From assembly GCF_002205165.1 (NCBI RefSeq), contig NZ_NIVS01000011.1, positions 62,001-126,000 on the forward strand: a stretch of 64,000 bases of DNA, in the 5' to 3' direction. Below the pieces are notes generated by a model. That model was not told the DNA's origin. It saw only the letters and a list, made by a program, of their open reading frames with translations, and did no database searches. A program made the position numbers and the translations under genes. Below are positions 8,394 to 17,524 of this stretch, piece by piece; the stretch's first letter is position 1, and the number at the start of each line of letters is the position of its first letter. This stretch comes from Stenotrophomonas maltophilia (lineage in GTDB: Bacteria > Pseudomonadota > Gammaproteobacteria > Xanthomonadales > Xanthomonadaceae).

Positions 8394-9215
8394 ATGCCCT
8401 ACGTCACCACCGCAGACAAGACCGAGATCTTCTACAAGGACTGGGGCAAGGGCCAGCCCCTCGTGTTCCATCACGGCTGGCCGCTCAGCGCCGATGACTG
8501 GGACACCCAGCTGCAGTTCTTCCTGCTGCAGGGCTACCGCGTGATCGCGCACGACCGCCGCGGCCATGGTCGCTCCTCGCAGACCAGCGGCGGGCATGAG
8601 ATGGACACCTACGCCGCCGACGTAAACGCGCTGGCCGATCACCTGGAACTGCGCGATGCGATCCACATCGGCCATTCCACCGGCGGTGGTGAGGTCGCCC
8701 ACTACGTGGCACAGGCCAAACCGGGGCGTGTGGCCAAGGCGGTGCTGATCGGTGCGGTGCCACCGATCATGGTCAAGAGCGAGGCCAACCCGGGCGGCAC
8801 GCCGAAGGAGGTCTTCGATGGCTTCCGCCAGGCACTGCTCGCGGGCCGTGCGGCGTTCTACCGCGAAGTGCCGATTCCGTTCTACGGCTTCAACCGCGAG
8901 GGCACGCCCCTGCAACAGGGCATCGTCGATAACTGGTGGCGGCAGGGCATGATGGGCGCGATCAACGCGCACTACGATTGCATCAAGGCGTTTTCGGAAA
9001 CCGACTTCACCGACGACCTGAAAAAAATCGACGTGCCGGTGCTGGTGATGCACGGCGACGACGATCAGATCGTGCCAATCGCCGATTCGGCGGAGCTGGC
9101 CATCAAGCTGCTCAGGCACGGCACGCTGAAGGTCTACAAAGGGTATCCACATGGCATGTGCACCACCCATGCGGACGTGATCAACGCGGATCTGTTGGCG
9201 TTCATTCGCGGGTGA
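8394..9215 (+). CDS. alpha/beta hydrolase, non-heme chloroperoxidase/arylesterase type
   Basis: 273 cytoplasmic residues. [13 protein letters not shown] gives the oxyanion hole, [13 protein letters not shown] the nucleophile elbow (Ser at about residue 97), HGDDDQIVP the acid and YPHGMCTTH the His. The [10 protein letters not shown] and the C-terminal ADLLAFIRG match the cofactor-free haloperoxidase/esterase group. Start at 8394 follows CAGGAG at 8379-8384. The natural substrate is not evident. The gene ends in a pair of SMAG palindromes facing the convergent aldo-keto reductase gene. Confidence 0.9.
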   Translation: MPYVTTADKTEIFYKDWGKGQPLVFHHGWPLSADDWDTQLQFFLLQGYRVIAHDRRGHGRSSQTSGGHEMDTYAADVNALADHLELRDAIHIGHSTGGGEVAHYVAQAKPGRVAKAVLIGAVPPIMVKSEANPGGTPKEVFDGFRQALLAGRAAFYREVPIPFYGFNREGTPLQQGIVDNWWRQGMMGAINAHYDCIKAFSETDFTDDLKKIDVPVLVMHGDDDQIVPIADSAELAIKLLRHGTLKVYKGYPHGMCTTHADVINADLLAFIRG

Positions 9216-9220
9216 GGTGT

Positions 9221-9245
9221 GTACCGACCCACGGTCGGCACCTAC
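9221..9245 (-). repeat. SMAG palindrome, first of an inverted pair
   Basis: On the minus strand GTAG is followed by GTGCCGACC-GTG-GGTCGGTAC, the GTAG-plus-hairpin layout of Stenotrophomonas SMAG elements. It begins six bases after the hydrolase stop and forms a head-to-head pair with the copy at 9263. Confidence 0.85.
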
Positions 9246-9262
9246 CCGAGATGTGTGGGACG

Positions 9263-9288
9263 GGTAGCGCACGACCGTTGGTCGTGCG
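9263..9288 (+). repeat. SMAG palindrome, second of an inverted pair
   Basis: GTAG followed by CGCACGACC-GTT-GGTCGTGCG on the plus strand, a nine-base perfect stem. Together with the preceding copy it fills the space between two convergent genes, where such dimers probably end or stabilise transcripts. Confidence 0.88.
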
Positions 9289-9302
9289 CCCCATCGCCCC
9301 GC

Positions 9303-10391
<1,089 letters not shown>

Positions 10392-10434
10392 TCATCAATG
10401 CGGCGTCCCAATGCCGTTCGTACGGCCATGGAAA

Positions 10435-10938
10435 TCACGCCAGCAAGCGCGGCACCACCCAGCCCATGCCACCGATGACGATCACCAGTAACAGACCCAG
10501 CTCCAGATACTGATACGCCAGCACGAATGCCACCGCACCGCCGTTTCGCTGACGTGACTGCAGCACCAACCGGGGTGCCAGGATCGCCACATAGCCCAAG
10601 AAGACCAACAGCATCGCGACCGTGCCCATCAGCTTACCGAACAGCGCACCGACCATTGTCGACGCCGCGACGGCGAGCAACACCGCGCAGGCGCGGCCCA
10701 GCAAGCCATAGCCAACGAAGGTGTCGCGCGCGGACACCGCCTTCTCCGCTGCCAGCCTGCCACGCGCCGACGCCAAGGACGCCAGCTCGGCTGGGGCGAT
10801 CCCACGCTCGGCCAACTCGGCAGCGAGGATCGTCTCGGCCCAGTCGAGCCGCTCGTGATTCGCCCACAGCTCCAACAGCGTATCCGTCTCCGTGCCGGCG
10901 AAACTCGCCTTCAATGCCGCTTCCTGTGTCACCGACAT
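10435..10938 (-). CDS. small membrane protein of unknown function
   Basis: Up to 167 residues: a soluble, Ala- and Leu-rich helical N-terminal half (about 70 residues), then three to four membrane helices with short basic loops. No known family was recognised. The ATG at 10938 lies only one base from AAGGAGG, whereas an in-frame GTG two codons later (10932) sits at the ideal distance of seven, so the true start is probably the GTG. It lies downstream of pilU in the same direction, separated by a hairpin. Confidence 0.7.
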   Translation of the reverse strand: MSVTQEAALKASFAGTETDTLLELWANHERLDWAETILAAELAERGIAPAELASLASARGRLAAEKAVSARDTFVGYGLLGRACAVLLAVAASTMVGALFGKLMGTVAMLLVFLGYVAILAPRLVLQSRQRNGGAVAFVLAYQYLELGLLLVIVIGGMGWVVPRLLA

Positions 10939-10987
10939 TCCTCCTTGAATGACGTACAAGCCAGCGCAGTGCGCTGCTGAAATGAAG

Positions 10988-11012
10988 CGGGCCGCAAGGT
11001 TTTTGCGGCCCG
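10988..11012 (-). terminator. hairpin behind pilU, possible terminator
   Basis: Inverted repeat CGGGCCGCAA/TTGCGGCCCG with a short T-containing loop, 25 bases after the pilU stop. The following minus-strand sequence (CTTCATTT) is only weakly T-rich, so termination is probable but not certain. Confidence 0.55.
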
Positions 11013-11036
11013 TGAACGCACTGCGGAACTCGTTGC

Positions 11037-12173
11037 TCAGCGGACTTCCGAAATCTCCACCCCATCCAGCCCCTGCGACAGCGTGCGTGCATCGCCGCCC
11101 TGCGAGAGCTTGATGCGCAGGCGCACTTCGTTCTGCGAATCGGCGTAGCGCAGTGCGTCTTCGTAGCTGATCTCGCCGGCCTGATAGAGCTCGAACAGGC
11201 TCTGATCGAAGGTCCGCATGCCCAGCTGGACCGAGTCCTTCATCACTTCCTTGAGCTTGTGGATCTCGCCGTCGCGGATGTAATCCTGCACCAGCGGCGT
11301 ACCCAGCATGATTTCCATCGCGACCTTGCGCGTCTTGCCATCCGGCGAGGGAATCAGCTGCTGGGCGACCACGCCCTTGAGGTTCAGCGAGAGATCCATC
11401 AGCAGCTGGTTGCGCCGGTCTTCCGGGAAGAAGTTGATGATGCGGTCCATCGCCTGGTTGGCGTTGTTGGCGTGCAGCGTGCACAGCACCAGGTGGCCGG
11501 TTTCAGCGAAGGCGATGGCGTGGTCCATGCCCTCGCGGGTGCGCACCTCGCCGATCATGATCACGTCCGGCGCCTGGCGCAGGGTGTTCTTCAGCGCTGC
11601 TTCCCAGCTGTCGGTATCGATGCCGACTTCGCGCTGGGTGATGATGCAGCCTTCGTGCTTGTGCACGAACTCGATCGGGTCTTCGATGGTGATGATGTGG
11701 CCGGTCGAGTTGTGGTTGCGGTAGCCGATCATCGCCGCCAGCGAGGTCGATTTACCGGTACCGGTCGCGCCGACGAACAGGATGATGCCGCGCTTGGTCA
11801 TCGCCAGCGTCTTGACGATCGGCGGCAGGCTCAGCTCTTCCACGGTGGGAATGCGCGTCTCGATCCGGCGCAGCACCATGCCGACCTGGTTGCGCTGGTA
11901 GAAGCAGCTCACGCGGAAGCGGCCGACACCGGACAGACCGATGGCGAAGTTGCATTCGTGGGTCTTTTCGAACTCTTCGCGCTGCGCCGGCGTCATCACG
12001 TTCAACACCAGATCGCGGCTCTGCTGCGGCGTCAACGGTGTCTGGGTGATCGGCGAGATCTTGCCGTTGACCTTGATCGCCGGCGGCATGCCCGCGGTGA
12101 TGAACAGGTCCGACGCCTTCTGGTGCGCCATCAGCTTGAGGAACGAGGTGAAGTCGATGGTGGTGGTGCTCAT
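11037..12173 (-). CDS. pilU: type IV pilus retraction ATPase PilU
   Basis: 378 residues of the GspE/PilT secretion ATPase family, working with PilT at the inner-membrane base of the pilus to power retraction. Walker A is GATGTGKST (about residue 135), the Asp box ITIEDPIEFVH, the Walker B region DVIMIGEVRTREG and the His box TGHLVLCTLHANNA. The N-terminal ASDLFITAGMPPAIKVNG and the C-terminal extension beyond the ATPase core distinguish PilU from PilT. It is 62 bases downstream of pilT with a palindrome in between. Confidence 0.95.
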   Translation of the reverse strand: MSTTTIDFTSFLKLMAHQKASDLFITAGMPPAIKVNGKISPITQTPLTPQQSRDLVLNVMTPAQREEFEKTHECNFAIGLSGVGRFRVSCFYQRNQVGMVLRRIETRIPTVEELSLPPIVKTLAMTKRGIILFVGATGTGKSTSLAAMIGYRNHNSTGHIITIEDPIEFVHKHEGCIITQREVGIDTDSWEAALKNTLRQAPDVIMIGEVRTREGMDHAIAFAETGHLVLCTLHANNANQAMDRIINFFPEDRRNQLLMDLSLNLKGVVAQQLIPSPDGKTRKVAMEIMLGTPLVQDYIRDGEIHKLKEVMKDSVQLGMRTFDQSLFELYQAGEISYEDALRYADSQNEVRLRIKLSQGGDARTLSQGLDGVEISEVR

Positions 12174-12200
12174 CGCGGTGTACTCCGAAGGTTGCCTGGA

Positions 12201-12219
12201 GCCGGCCTGCGGCCGGCAC
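12201..12219 (-). repeat. SMAG-like palindrome between pilT and pilU
   Basis: Minus-strand TGCCGGCC-GCA-GGCCGGC preceded by CAG instead of GTAG. It occupies most of the 62-base pilT-pilU spacer and may set their relative expression by stabilising or ending the pilT transcript. Confidence 0.7.
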
Positions 12220-12235
12220 TGCCCTGATTCGAAAC

Positions 12236-13273
12236 TTATTCGAAGATCCGCTTGTCCTTGGCGTACTCGCGCGCCTGGTTGCGGGTGATCAGGCTGCGCT
12301 TGACCAGGTCCTGCAGGTGCTGGTCCAGGGTCATCATGCCCATCTGCTGGCCGGTCTGGATCGCCGAGTACATCTGCGCCACCTTGTCCTCGCGGATCAG
12401 GTTGCGGATGGCCGGGGTGCCGACCATGATTTCCCATGCGGCGGTACGCCCACCACCGACCTTCTTCAACAGCGCCTGCGAGATCACCGCACGCAGCGAC
12501 TCGGACAACATCGAGCGCACCATCGGCTTTTCGCCGGCGGGGAACACGTCGATGATGCGGTCGATGGTCTTGGCGGCCGAGCTGGTGTGCAGCGTGCCAA
12601 ACACCAGATGGCCGGTTTCCGCGGCAGTCAGCGCCAACCGGATCGTTTCCAGATCGCGCAGTTCGCCGACCAGGATGATGTCCGGATCTTCACGCAGGGC
12701 CGAACGCAGCGCTTCGTTGAAGCCGTGCGTATCGCGATGCACTTCGCGCTGGTTGATCAGGCACTTCTGCGAGGTGTGCACGAATTCGATCGGATCCTCG
12801 ACGGTGAGGATATGGCCGTATTCGTTCTTGTTGATGTGGTCGATCATCGCCGCCAGCGTGGTCGACTTGCCCGAACCGGTCGGCCCGGTGACCAGGATCA
12901 GGCCCTGCGGCTGATCGATCAGCTCGCGGAAGATCGGCGGGCAGGCCAGGTCTTCCAGCGTGAGCACCTCGGAGGGAATGGTACGGAACACCGCACCCGC
13001 GCCGCGGTTCTGGTTGAAGGCGTTGACGCGGAAGCGTGCCAGCGAGGGAATCTCGAACGAGAAATCGACCTCGAGGAACTCTTCGTAATCGCGACGCTGC
13101 TTGTCCGACATGATGTCGTACACCAGCGCGTGGACCTGCTTGTGGTCCAGGGCCGGAATATTGATGCGACGGACATCGCCGTCAACGCGGATCATCGGCG
13201 GCAGGCCGGCCGACAGATGAAGATCCGACGCTTTGTTCTTTACAGAAAACGCCAACAGCTCGGCGATATCCAT
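12236..13273 (-). CDS. pilT: type IV pilus retraction ATPase PilT
   Basis: 345 residues, the usual PilT length. Hexameric ATPase that depolymerises pilin for twitching motility. Visible: the N-terminal ASDLHLSAGLPPMIRVDGDV, Walker A GPTGSGKST (about residue 131), Asp box LTVEDPIEFVH, Walker B ILVGELRDLET, His box TGHLVFGTLHTSSA and the C-terminal AIRNLIREDKVAQMYSAIQTG needed for retraction. It is divergent from yggS across 108 bases; pilU follows. The pair matches other xanthomonads. Confidence 0.97.
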   Translation of the reverse strand: MDIAELLAFSVKNKASDLHLSAGLPPMIRVDGDVRRINIPALDHKQVHALVYDIMSDKQRRDYEEFLEVDFSFEIPSLARFRVNAFNQNRGAGAVFRTIPSEVLTLEDLACPPIFRELIDQPQGLILVTGPTGSGKSTTLAAMIDHINKNEYGHILTVEDPIEFVHTSQKCLINQREVHRDTHGFNEALRSALREDPDIILVGELRDLETIRLALTAAETGHLVFGTLHTSSAAKTIDRIIDVFPAGEKPMVRSMLSESLRAVISQALLKKVGGGRTAAWEIMVGTPAIRNLIREDKVAQMYSAIQTGQQMGMMTLDQHLQDLVKRSLITRNQAREYAKDKRIFE

Positions 13274-13381
13274 GCGCTGCTACTCCCCATGACTGCTGCG
13301 ACTGGAAGGTTCTTTCCCCGGGCGGCAGTATAGAGCGAGATGTGCACAATACGCTTCAGCCCCTGATCCACCGGACCCGCC

Positions 13382-14062
13382 GTGACCGCCCAGCCCCTGC
13401 CCACCCTCCTGACGAACCTGCACAACGCGGCCGCTGCCGCCGGGCGGCCAGATCCGGTGCTGCTGGCGGTCTCCAAGACGCAGCCGGCCGAGGCCGTGCA
13501 GGCCCTGGCCGCGCAGGGCCAGCGCGCCTTCGGCGAGAACTACGTGCAGGAGGCGGTGGCCAAGATCGAGGCGTTGGCCGCGCTGGGCCTGGAGTGGCAC
13601 CTGATCGGTCATCTGCAGTCCAACAAGGCCGACCTGGCGGCCCGCCATTTCGACTGGGTGCAGAGCGTGGACCGCCTCAAGCTGGTCACCGCGCTGGCCA
13701 CGCATCGCCCGGCCGGCCAGCCGCCATTGAACGTGCTGATCCAAGTCAACATCGATGACGAGGACAGCAAGCACGGCTGCGCGCCGGAGGACATTCCCCC
13801 CCTCGCCGCCGCCATCGCTGCGGCGCCGCAGCTGCGCCTGCGCGGGCTGATGGCGATTCCAGCCCCGTGGCCTGACGCCGAACGCCGGCAGGCCGCCTTC
13901 ACCCGCATGGGTGCGTTGTTTGCCACGCTGGCGGCAACGTATCCGCATGTGGATACGCTGTCGATGGGGATGAGCAGCGATTACCCTGAAGCCATCGCCC
14001 ATGGCGCCACCCTGGTCCGCATCGGCACCGCGCTGTTCGGCGCCCGCCCGCGGCCGGCCTGA
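13382..14062 (+). CDS. yggS: pyridoxal phosphate homeostasis protein YggS
   Basis: 226 residues, PLP-binding TIM-barrel of the YggS/PROSC family without known catalysis; it buffers PLP and affects amino-acid balance. LLAVSKTQPAEAVQAL contains the PLP-lysine, followed by FGENYVQEAVAKI, WHLIGHLQSNKA and the phosphate-binding LSMGMSSDYPEAIAHGATLVRIGTALFG. Start is the GTG at 13382. proC follows after 27 bases, a very common pairing. It shares a divergent control region with pilT. Confidence 0.95.
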   Translation: MTAQPLPTLLTNLHNAAAAAGRPDPVLLAVSKTQPAEAVQALAAQGQRAFGENYVQEAVAKIEALAALGLEWHLIGHLQSNKADLAARHFDWVQSVDRLKLVTALATHRPAGQPPLNVLIQVNIDDEDSKHGCAPEDIPPLAAAIAAAPQLRLRGLMAIPAPWPDAERRQAAFTRMGALFATLAATYPHVDTLSMGMSSDYPEAIAHGATLVRIGTALFGARPRPA

Positions 14063-14089
14063 GCGCCCCGCCCGTTCCAAGGAGAGTTC

Positions 14090-14911
14090 ATGAGCACGTC
14101 CCCCATCACCTTCATCGGCGGCGGCAACATGGCCCGCAGCCTGATCGCCGGTCTGGTCCGCCAGGGCGTGGCCCCCGCCAGCCTGCATGTCGCCGAGCCG
14201 GTCACCGCGCTGCGTGAAGCGCTGACCGCCGAGTTCGGCATAAAGACCTACGCCAGCGCGACCGAAGCCGCCGCACAAGGCACGGTCTGGGTGCTGGCAG
14301 TGAAACCGCAGGTGCTGCGCGATGTCTGCGCCTCGCTGACCGATATCGCCCGGAGCAAGCAGCCGCTGGTGGTCTCCATCGCCGCCGGCATCACCAGTGG
14401 CCAGCTGGATCGCTGGTTGGGCGGTGGCCAGGCCGTGGTCCGCGCGATGCCCAACACCCCCGCCCTGCTCGGCGCCGGTGTAACCGGACTGTTCGCCACC
14501 GCGGCCGTCAACGCCGCACAGCGCGCGCAGGCCGACACCGTACTGGCCAGCGCGGGGCGCACCGTATGGATCGATGACGAAGCGCGCATGGATGCCGTCA
14601 CCGCCGTCTCTGGCAGTGGCCCGGCCTACGTGTTCCTGCTGGCAGAAGCAATGGAAGCGGCCGGCATCGCCCAGGGCCTGCCCGCCGACGCGGCCCGCAC
14701 GCTGGTCGTACAGACCCTGCTGGGCGCCTCGCGCATGCTGGACGAGTCCGGCGAAGCCCCGGCCGAGCTGCGTCGCCGCGTGACCTCGCCGAACGGCACC
14801 ACCCAGGCCGCGATCGAGCGTTTCCAGGCCGACGGCTTTGAAGCCATGGTCGCGCGCGCGATCGACGCGGCGACGACGCGCGGGCAGGCATTGTCGGCGG
14901 CGAATGATTGA
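14090..14911 (+). CDS. proC: pyrroline-5-carboxylate reductase
   Basis: 273 residues; last step of proline synthesis, reducing pyrroline-5-carboxylate with NADPH. The N-terminal Rossmann fold begins FIGGGNMARSLIAGL; VLAVKPQ and RAMPNTPALLGAGVTG follow; the C-terminal dimer domain holds DAVTAVSGSGPAYVFLLAEAM and the signature RRRVTSPNGTTQAAI. AAGGAG six bases upstream supports the start. It forms an operon with yggS. Confidence 0.97.
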   Translation: MSTSPITFIGGGNMARSLIAGLVRQGVAPASLHVAEPVTALREALTAEFGIKTYASATEAAAQGTVWVLAVKPQVLRDVCASLTDIARSKQPLVVSIAAGITSGQLDRWLGGGQAVVRAMPNTPALLGAGVTGLFATAAVNAAQRAQADTVLASAGRTVWIDDEARMDAVTAVSGSGPAYVFLLAEAMEAAGIAQGLPADAARTLVVQTLLGASRMLDESGEAPAELRRRVTSPNGTTQAAIERFQADGFEAMVARAIDAATTRGQALSAAND

Positions 14912-14920
14912 CGACCAAGC

Positions 14921-14946
14921 GCAGCCACACATGGCGTGGCTCCGCC
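14921..14946 (-). repeat. SMAG-like palindrome behind proC
   Basis: Minus-strand hairpin AGCCACGCCATGTGTGGCT, the same core as the element at 62491 but with GGCG in place of GTAG. It is ten bases past proC and before the SDR gene, so it may end the yggS-proC message. Confidence 0.7.
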
Positions 14947-14971
14947 CCTTACGTTTACGGGAGACATGCAC

Positions 14972-15574
14972 ATGAAGATCCTTCTTGTCGGTGCCAGCGG
15001 CACCCTGGGCCAGGCGGTCGCCAGCACGCTTGGGGTCCACCATGAACTGATCCGCGCCGGTCGCCACGGCGGCGATGTGCAGGTCGATCTCACTGACGAC
15101 GCCAGCGTGCACGCGCTGTTCGCCAAGGTGGGCAAGGTCGATGCGGTCATCGCGACCACCGGCCAGGTTCACTTCGGTCCACTGGCGCAGATGCGGGCCG
15201 CCGACTTCAACCTGGGGCTGCAGGACAAGCTGCTCGGCCAGGTGCGGCTGAGCCTGACCGCCCAGCATCACCTCAACACCGGCGGCTCGATCACCCTGAC
15301 CAGCGGCATCATCAGCGCCCAGCCGATCCGGGATGGCGCCAACGCCACGGCGGCCAACGCCGCGCTGGAGGGTTTCGTGCGCGCCGCGGCGTGTGAACTG
15401 CTGCCGCGCGGGCTGCGCATCAATGCGGTCAGCCCGAACGTGCTGGCCGAATCGATGGACGACTACGGTGCGTACTTCCCGGGCTTTGAACCGGTGACGG
15501 CGCAGCGCGCGTCGCTGGCCTACCAGCGCAGCGTGGAAGGCATCCAGAGCGGACAGGTGTTCACCGTCTGGTGA
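14972..15574 (+). CDS. short-chain dehydrogenase/reductase
   Basis: 200 residues, short for the SDR family. The Rossmann motif is VGASGTLGQAV at the N-terminus; an active Ser is in ITLTSGIISAQP, but the usual YxxxK is replaced by ANATAANAALEGFV, so the catalytic Tyr appears to be missing (an Asn-Ala region aligns there). Such short atypical members are common in proteobacteria, often annotated as SDR oxidoreductases. Start at 14972 is preferred over 14936 because GGGAGA lies at a suitable distance. It is convergent with soxR. Confidence 0.85.
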   Translation: MKILLVGASGTLGQAVASTLGVHHELIRAGRHGGDVQVDLTDDASVHALFAKVGKVDAVIATTGQVHFGPLAQMRAADFNLGLQDKLLGQVRLSLTAQHHLNTGGSITLTSGIISAQPIRDGANATAANAALEGFVRAAACELLPRGLRINAVSPNVLAESMDDYGAYFPGFEPVTAQRASLAYQRSVEGIQSGQVFTVW

Positions 15575-15580
15575 GGCGGG

Positions 15581-15596
15581 CGCCGGCCGGCACTAC
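15581..15596 (-). repeat. partial SMAG element supplying the soxR stop codon
   Basis: Minus-strand GTAGTGCCGGCCGGCG. The TAG inside the GTAG head is the stop codon of soxR, so the repeat abuts or has overwritten the end of that gene. The second arm is shortened. Confidence 0.55.
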
Positions 15597-16027
15597 TCCC
15601 AGCGGCGCGGGCCGTCGCCCTGATCGCCCAGCGTGTCGCCGGGGTTGGTCAGGCGGCAGCGCTTCAACGACAGGCAGCCGCAGCCGATGCAGTCGGTGAG
15701 CTGGTCGCGCAGCAGCAGCAACTGCTCGATGCGCTGGTCCAGCTCACTGCGCCACAGCGCCGACATCTTCGCCCACTCGGCCTTGGTCGGCGTTTTGTTT
15801 TCCGGCAGCGCCGCGAACGCACTCGCCACCGCTTCCAGCGGCATGCCGACTCGCTGCGCCACCCGGATCACCGCCAGCCGGCGCAGTACATCGCGGGCAA
15901 AGCGGCGCTGGTTGCCGGCGGTGCGCAGGCTGCGGATCAGGCCCTTGCGCTCGTAGAAATGCAACGCCGATACGGCCACGCCGCTCCGTTTGGCGACTTC
16001 GCCTACACTCAGTTCCTGCGCGATCAC
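15593..16027 (-). CDS. soxR: redox-sensing transcriptional activator SoxR
   Basis: 144 residues of a MerR-family regulator. The winged helix begins [26 protein letters not shown]; after the dimer helix the cluster [12 protein letters not shown] matches the CX2CXCX5C ligand set of the SoxR [2Fe-2S] centre, which is oxidised by redox-cycling drugs. Start is a GTG. It is divergent from an MFS exporter with a SoxR-like dyad between them, as in non-enteric bacteria where SoxR directly controls efflux and redox genes instead of soxS. The stop codon lies in a SMAG element. Confidence 0.95.
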   Translation of the reverse strand: MIAQELSVGEVAKRSGVAVSALHFYERKGLIRSLRTAGNQRRFARDVLRRLAVIRVAQRVGMPLEAVASAFAALPENKTPTKAEWAKMSALWRSELDQRIEQLLLLRDQLTDCIGCGCLSLKRCRLTNPGDTLGDQGDGPRRWE

Positions 16028-16030
16028 TGC

Positions 16031-16061
16031 TTGACCTCAACCATGGTTCAGGTGGCATCCT
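16031..16061 (+). promoter_or_regulatory. SoxR-type operator and promoter in soxR/MFS spacer
   Basis: The 20-base dyad ACCTCAAC-CATG-GTTCAGGT (16034-16053; one mismatch per arm) resembles the enteric SoxR box. It sits inside an over-long 19-base spacer between TTGACC (-35, 16031-16036) and CATCCT (-10, 16056-16061), the promoter geometry that MerR-type activators need. The dyad is in the centre of the region between the two divergent starts. Confidence 0.75.
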
Positions 16062-16116
16062 GCGCGCCGCCGGAATGCACTGCAAGCCCGGCCCTCCCCC
16101 GATGTCTGGAATCCGC

Positions 16117-17490
16117 ATGTCCGCTGACGCCTCCACACCACCCGCCACCGCTCCGGTGGAGGATGCCCCGATCCCCTCGATCCTGTCGCCGGCCTACCGC
16201 GCGACCACGATCGGCATGGTCGCGCTGGTCTCCCTGCATGGCTTTGAAGCCCTGGCGGTAGCCGCGGCGATGCCGACCGTCGCCCATGACCTGGACGGGC
16301 TGCGCCTGTATGCGCTGGCCTTCGGCGGCACGCTGGCGACCAGTGTGATCGGGATGACGCTGTCCGGGCGCTGGAGCGACCTGCAGGGCCCGGCGCGGCC
16401 GCTGTGGCTGGGCCTGGCCTGCTTCATCGCCGGCCTGCTGGTGGCCGGCTTCGCCCAGCATATGCCGGTGCTGGTGCTCGGGCGGTTGATGCAGGGCCTG
16501 GGTGCCGGCGCGATTTCCGTGGCGCTGTATGTGCTGGTCGGGCGCTCATTCCCCGAGCCGATGCGGCCGCGCGTGTTCGCCGCATTCTCTGCCGGCTGGG
16601 TGGTGCCCTCGCTGATCGGCCCCAGCATCAGCGGCCTGATCGTGCAGCACCTGGGCTGGCGCTGGGTGTTCCTGATCGTGCCGCTGCTGGCGATCCCGGC
16701 GGCACTGCTGCTGCGCCCGGCGCTGCGCCAGGTCGGCACGGTGACCGCCGGCACCCGTGGCCGCAACGTGGTGCCTTGGGCGGTGGGGGCCTCCTTCGGC
16801 GCGCTGGCGCTGTACATCGGCGGCCAGCAACAGGGCTGGCTCGCCATCGCACTGCTGGCGCCCGCCCTGGCCCTGCTCGCCCTGTGCAGCTGGAAGCTGC
16901 TGCCGACCGGCACGCTGCGCCTGCGCCGCGGCCTGCCCAGCGTGATCGCGCTGCGCGGTATCGCCGCCTCGGCGTTCTTCGGTTGCGAAGCCTTCCTGCC
17001 GCTGCTGCTGCAGCGCGAGCGGGGTCTGACGCCGGTCGTGGCCGGCGTGGCGCTGAGCCTGGGTGCGCTGGGCTGGTTCTCCGGCTCCTGGCTGCAGGGC
17101 CACCAGCGGCGTGGCTGGTCGCGCCGGCAACTGCTGCAGGCCGGCGCCCTGTTGATGTGCGTGGGCATCCTGGCAACCTCGCTGGCGATACAGCCGGGCA
17201 TCCCGCTGTGGTCGGCGATGGTCGGTTGGGTGCTGACCGGCCTCGGCATGGGCCTGATCTACCCCAGCCTGTCGGTGCTGACCCTGTCACTCTCCCCGCC
17301 GGCGCAGCAGGGCGCCAACACCTCCGCCCTGCAGCTCAGCGAGGCCCTCGGCGTGGCGACCACGCTGGCCGTCTCCGGCTCACTGTTCGCGCTGTTCCTG
17401 GAGGGCCGTGAGGCGCTGGGCTACCTGCTGACCTTCGCGATCATGCTGGTGCTGGCGATGCTCAGCGTGGTGGTGGCGCGGCGCATCTGA
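16117..17490 (+). CDS. MFS multidrug exporter, probable SoxR target
   Basis: 457 residues with about 14 membrane helices, of the DHA2-like major facilitator group. Motif A-like sequence GRWSDLQGPARPLWLG follows helix 2, and LGRLMQGLGAGAISVALYVLVGR in helix 4/5 is the GxGGA-type motif C region of drug:H+ antiporters. The start at 16117 is preferred because the predicted transcript start from the SoxR promoter falls near 16068; starts at 16075 and 16102 are in frame. The divergent SoxR arrangement suggests export of redox-active compounds. Confidence 0.88.
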   Translation: MSADASTPPATAPVEDAPIPSILSPAYRATTIGMVALVSLHGFEALAVAAAMPTVAHDLDGLRLYALAFGGTLATSVIGMTLSGRWSDLQGPARPLWLGLACFIAGLLVAGFAQHMPVLVLGRLMQGLGAGAISVALYVLVGRSFPEPMRPRVFAAFSAGWVVPSLIGPSISGLIVQHLGWRWVFLIVPLLAIPAALLLRPALRQVGTVTAGTRGRNVVPWAVGASFGALALYIGGQQQGWLAIALLAPALALLALCSWKLLPTGTLRLRRGLPSVIALRGIAASAFFGCEAFLPLLLQRERGLTPVVAGVALSLGALGWFSGSWLQGHQRRGWSRRQLLQAGALLMCVGILATSLAIQPGIPLWSAMVGWVLTGLGMGLIYPSLSVLTLSLSPPAQQGANTSALQLSEALGVATTLAVSGSLFALFLEGREALGYLLTFAIMLVLAMLSVVVARRI

Positions 17491-17502
17491 AGCAGGGGCT
17501 GC

Positions 17503-17524
17503 CACGCATCCTCACGGATGCGTG
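17503..17524. repeat. palindrome between convergent genes
   Basis: Perfect nine-base arms CACGCATCC/GGATGCGTG with a TCAC loop; the TCA in the loop is the complement of the stop codon of the minus-strand lipoprotein gene. No T tract. It may serve as a terminator for the convergent MFS and hydrolase genes. Confidence 0.6.
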
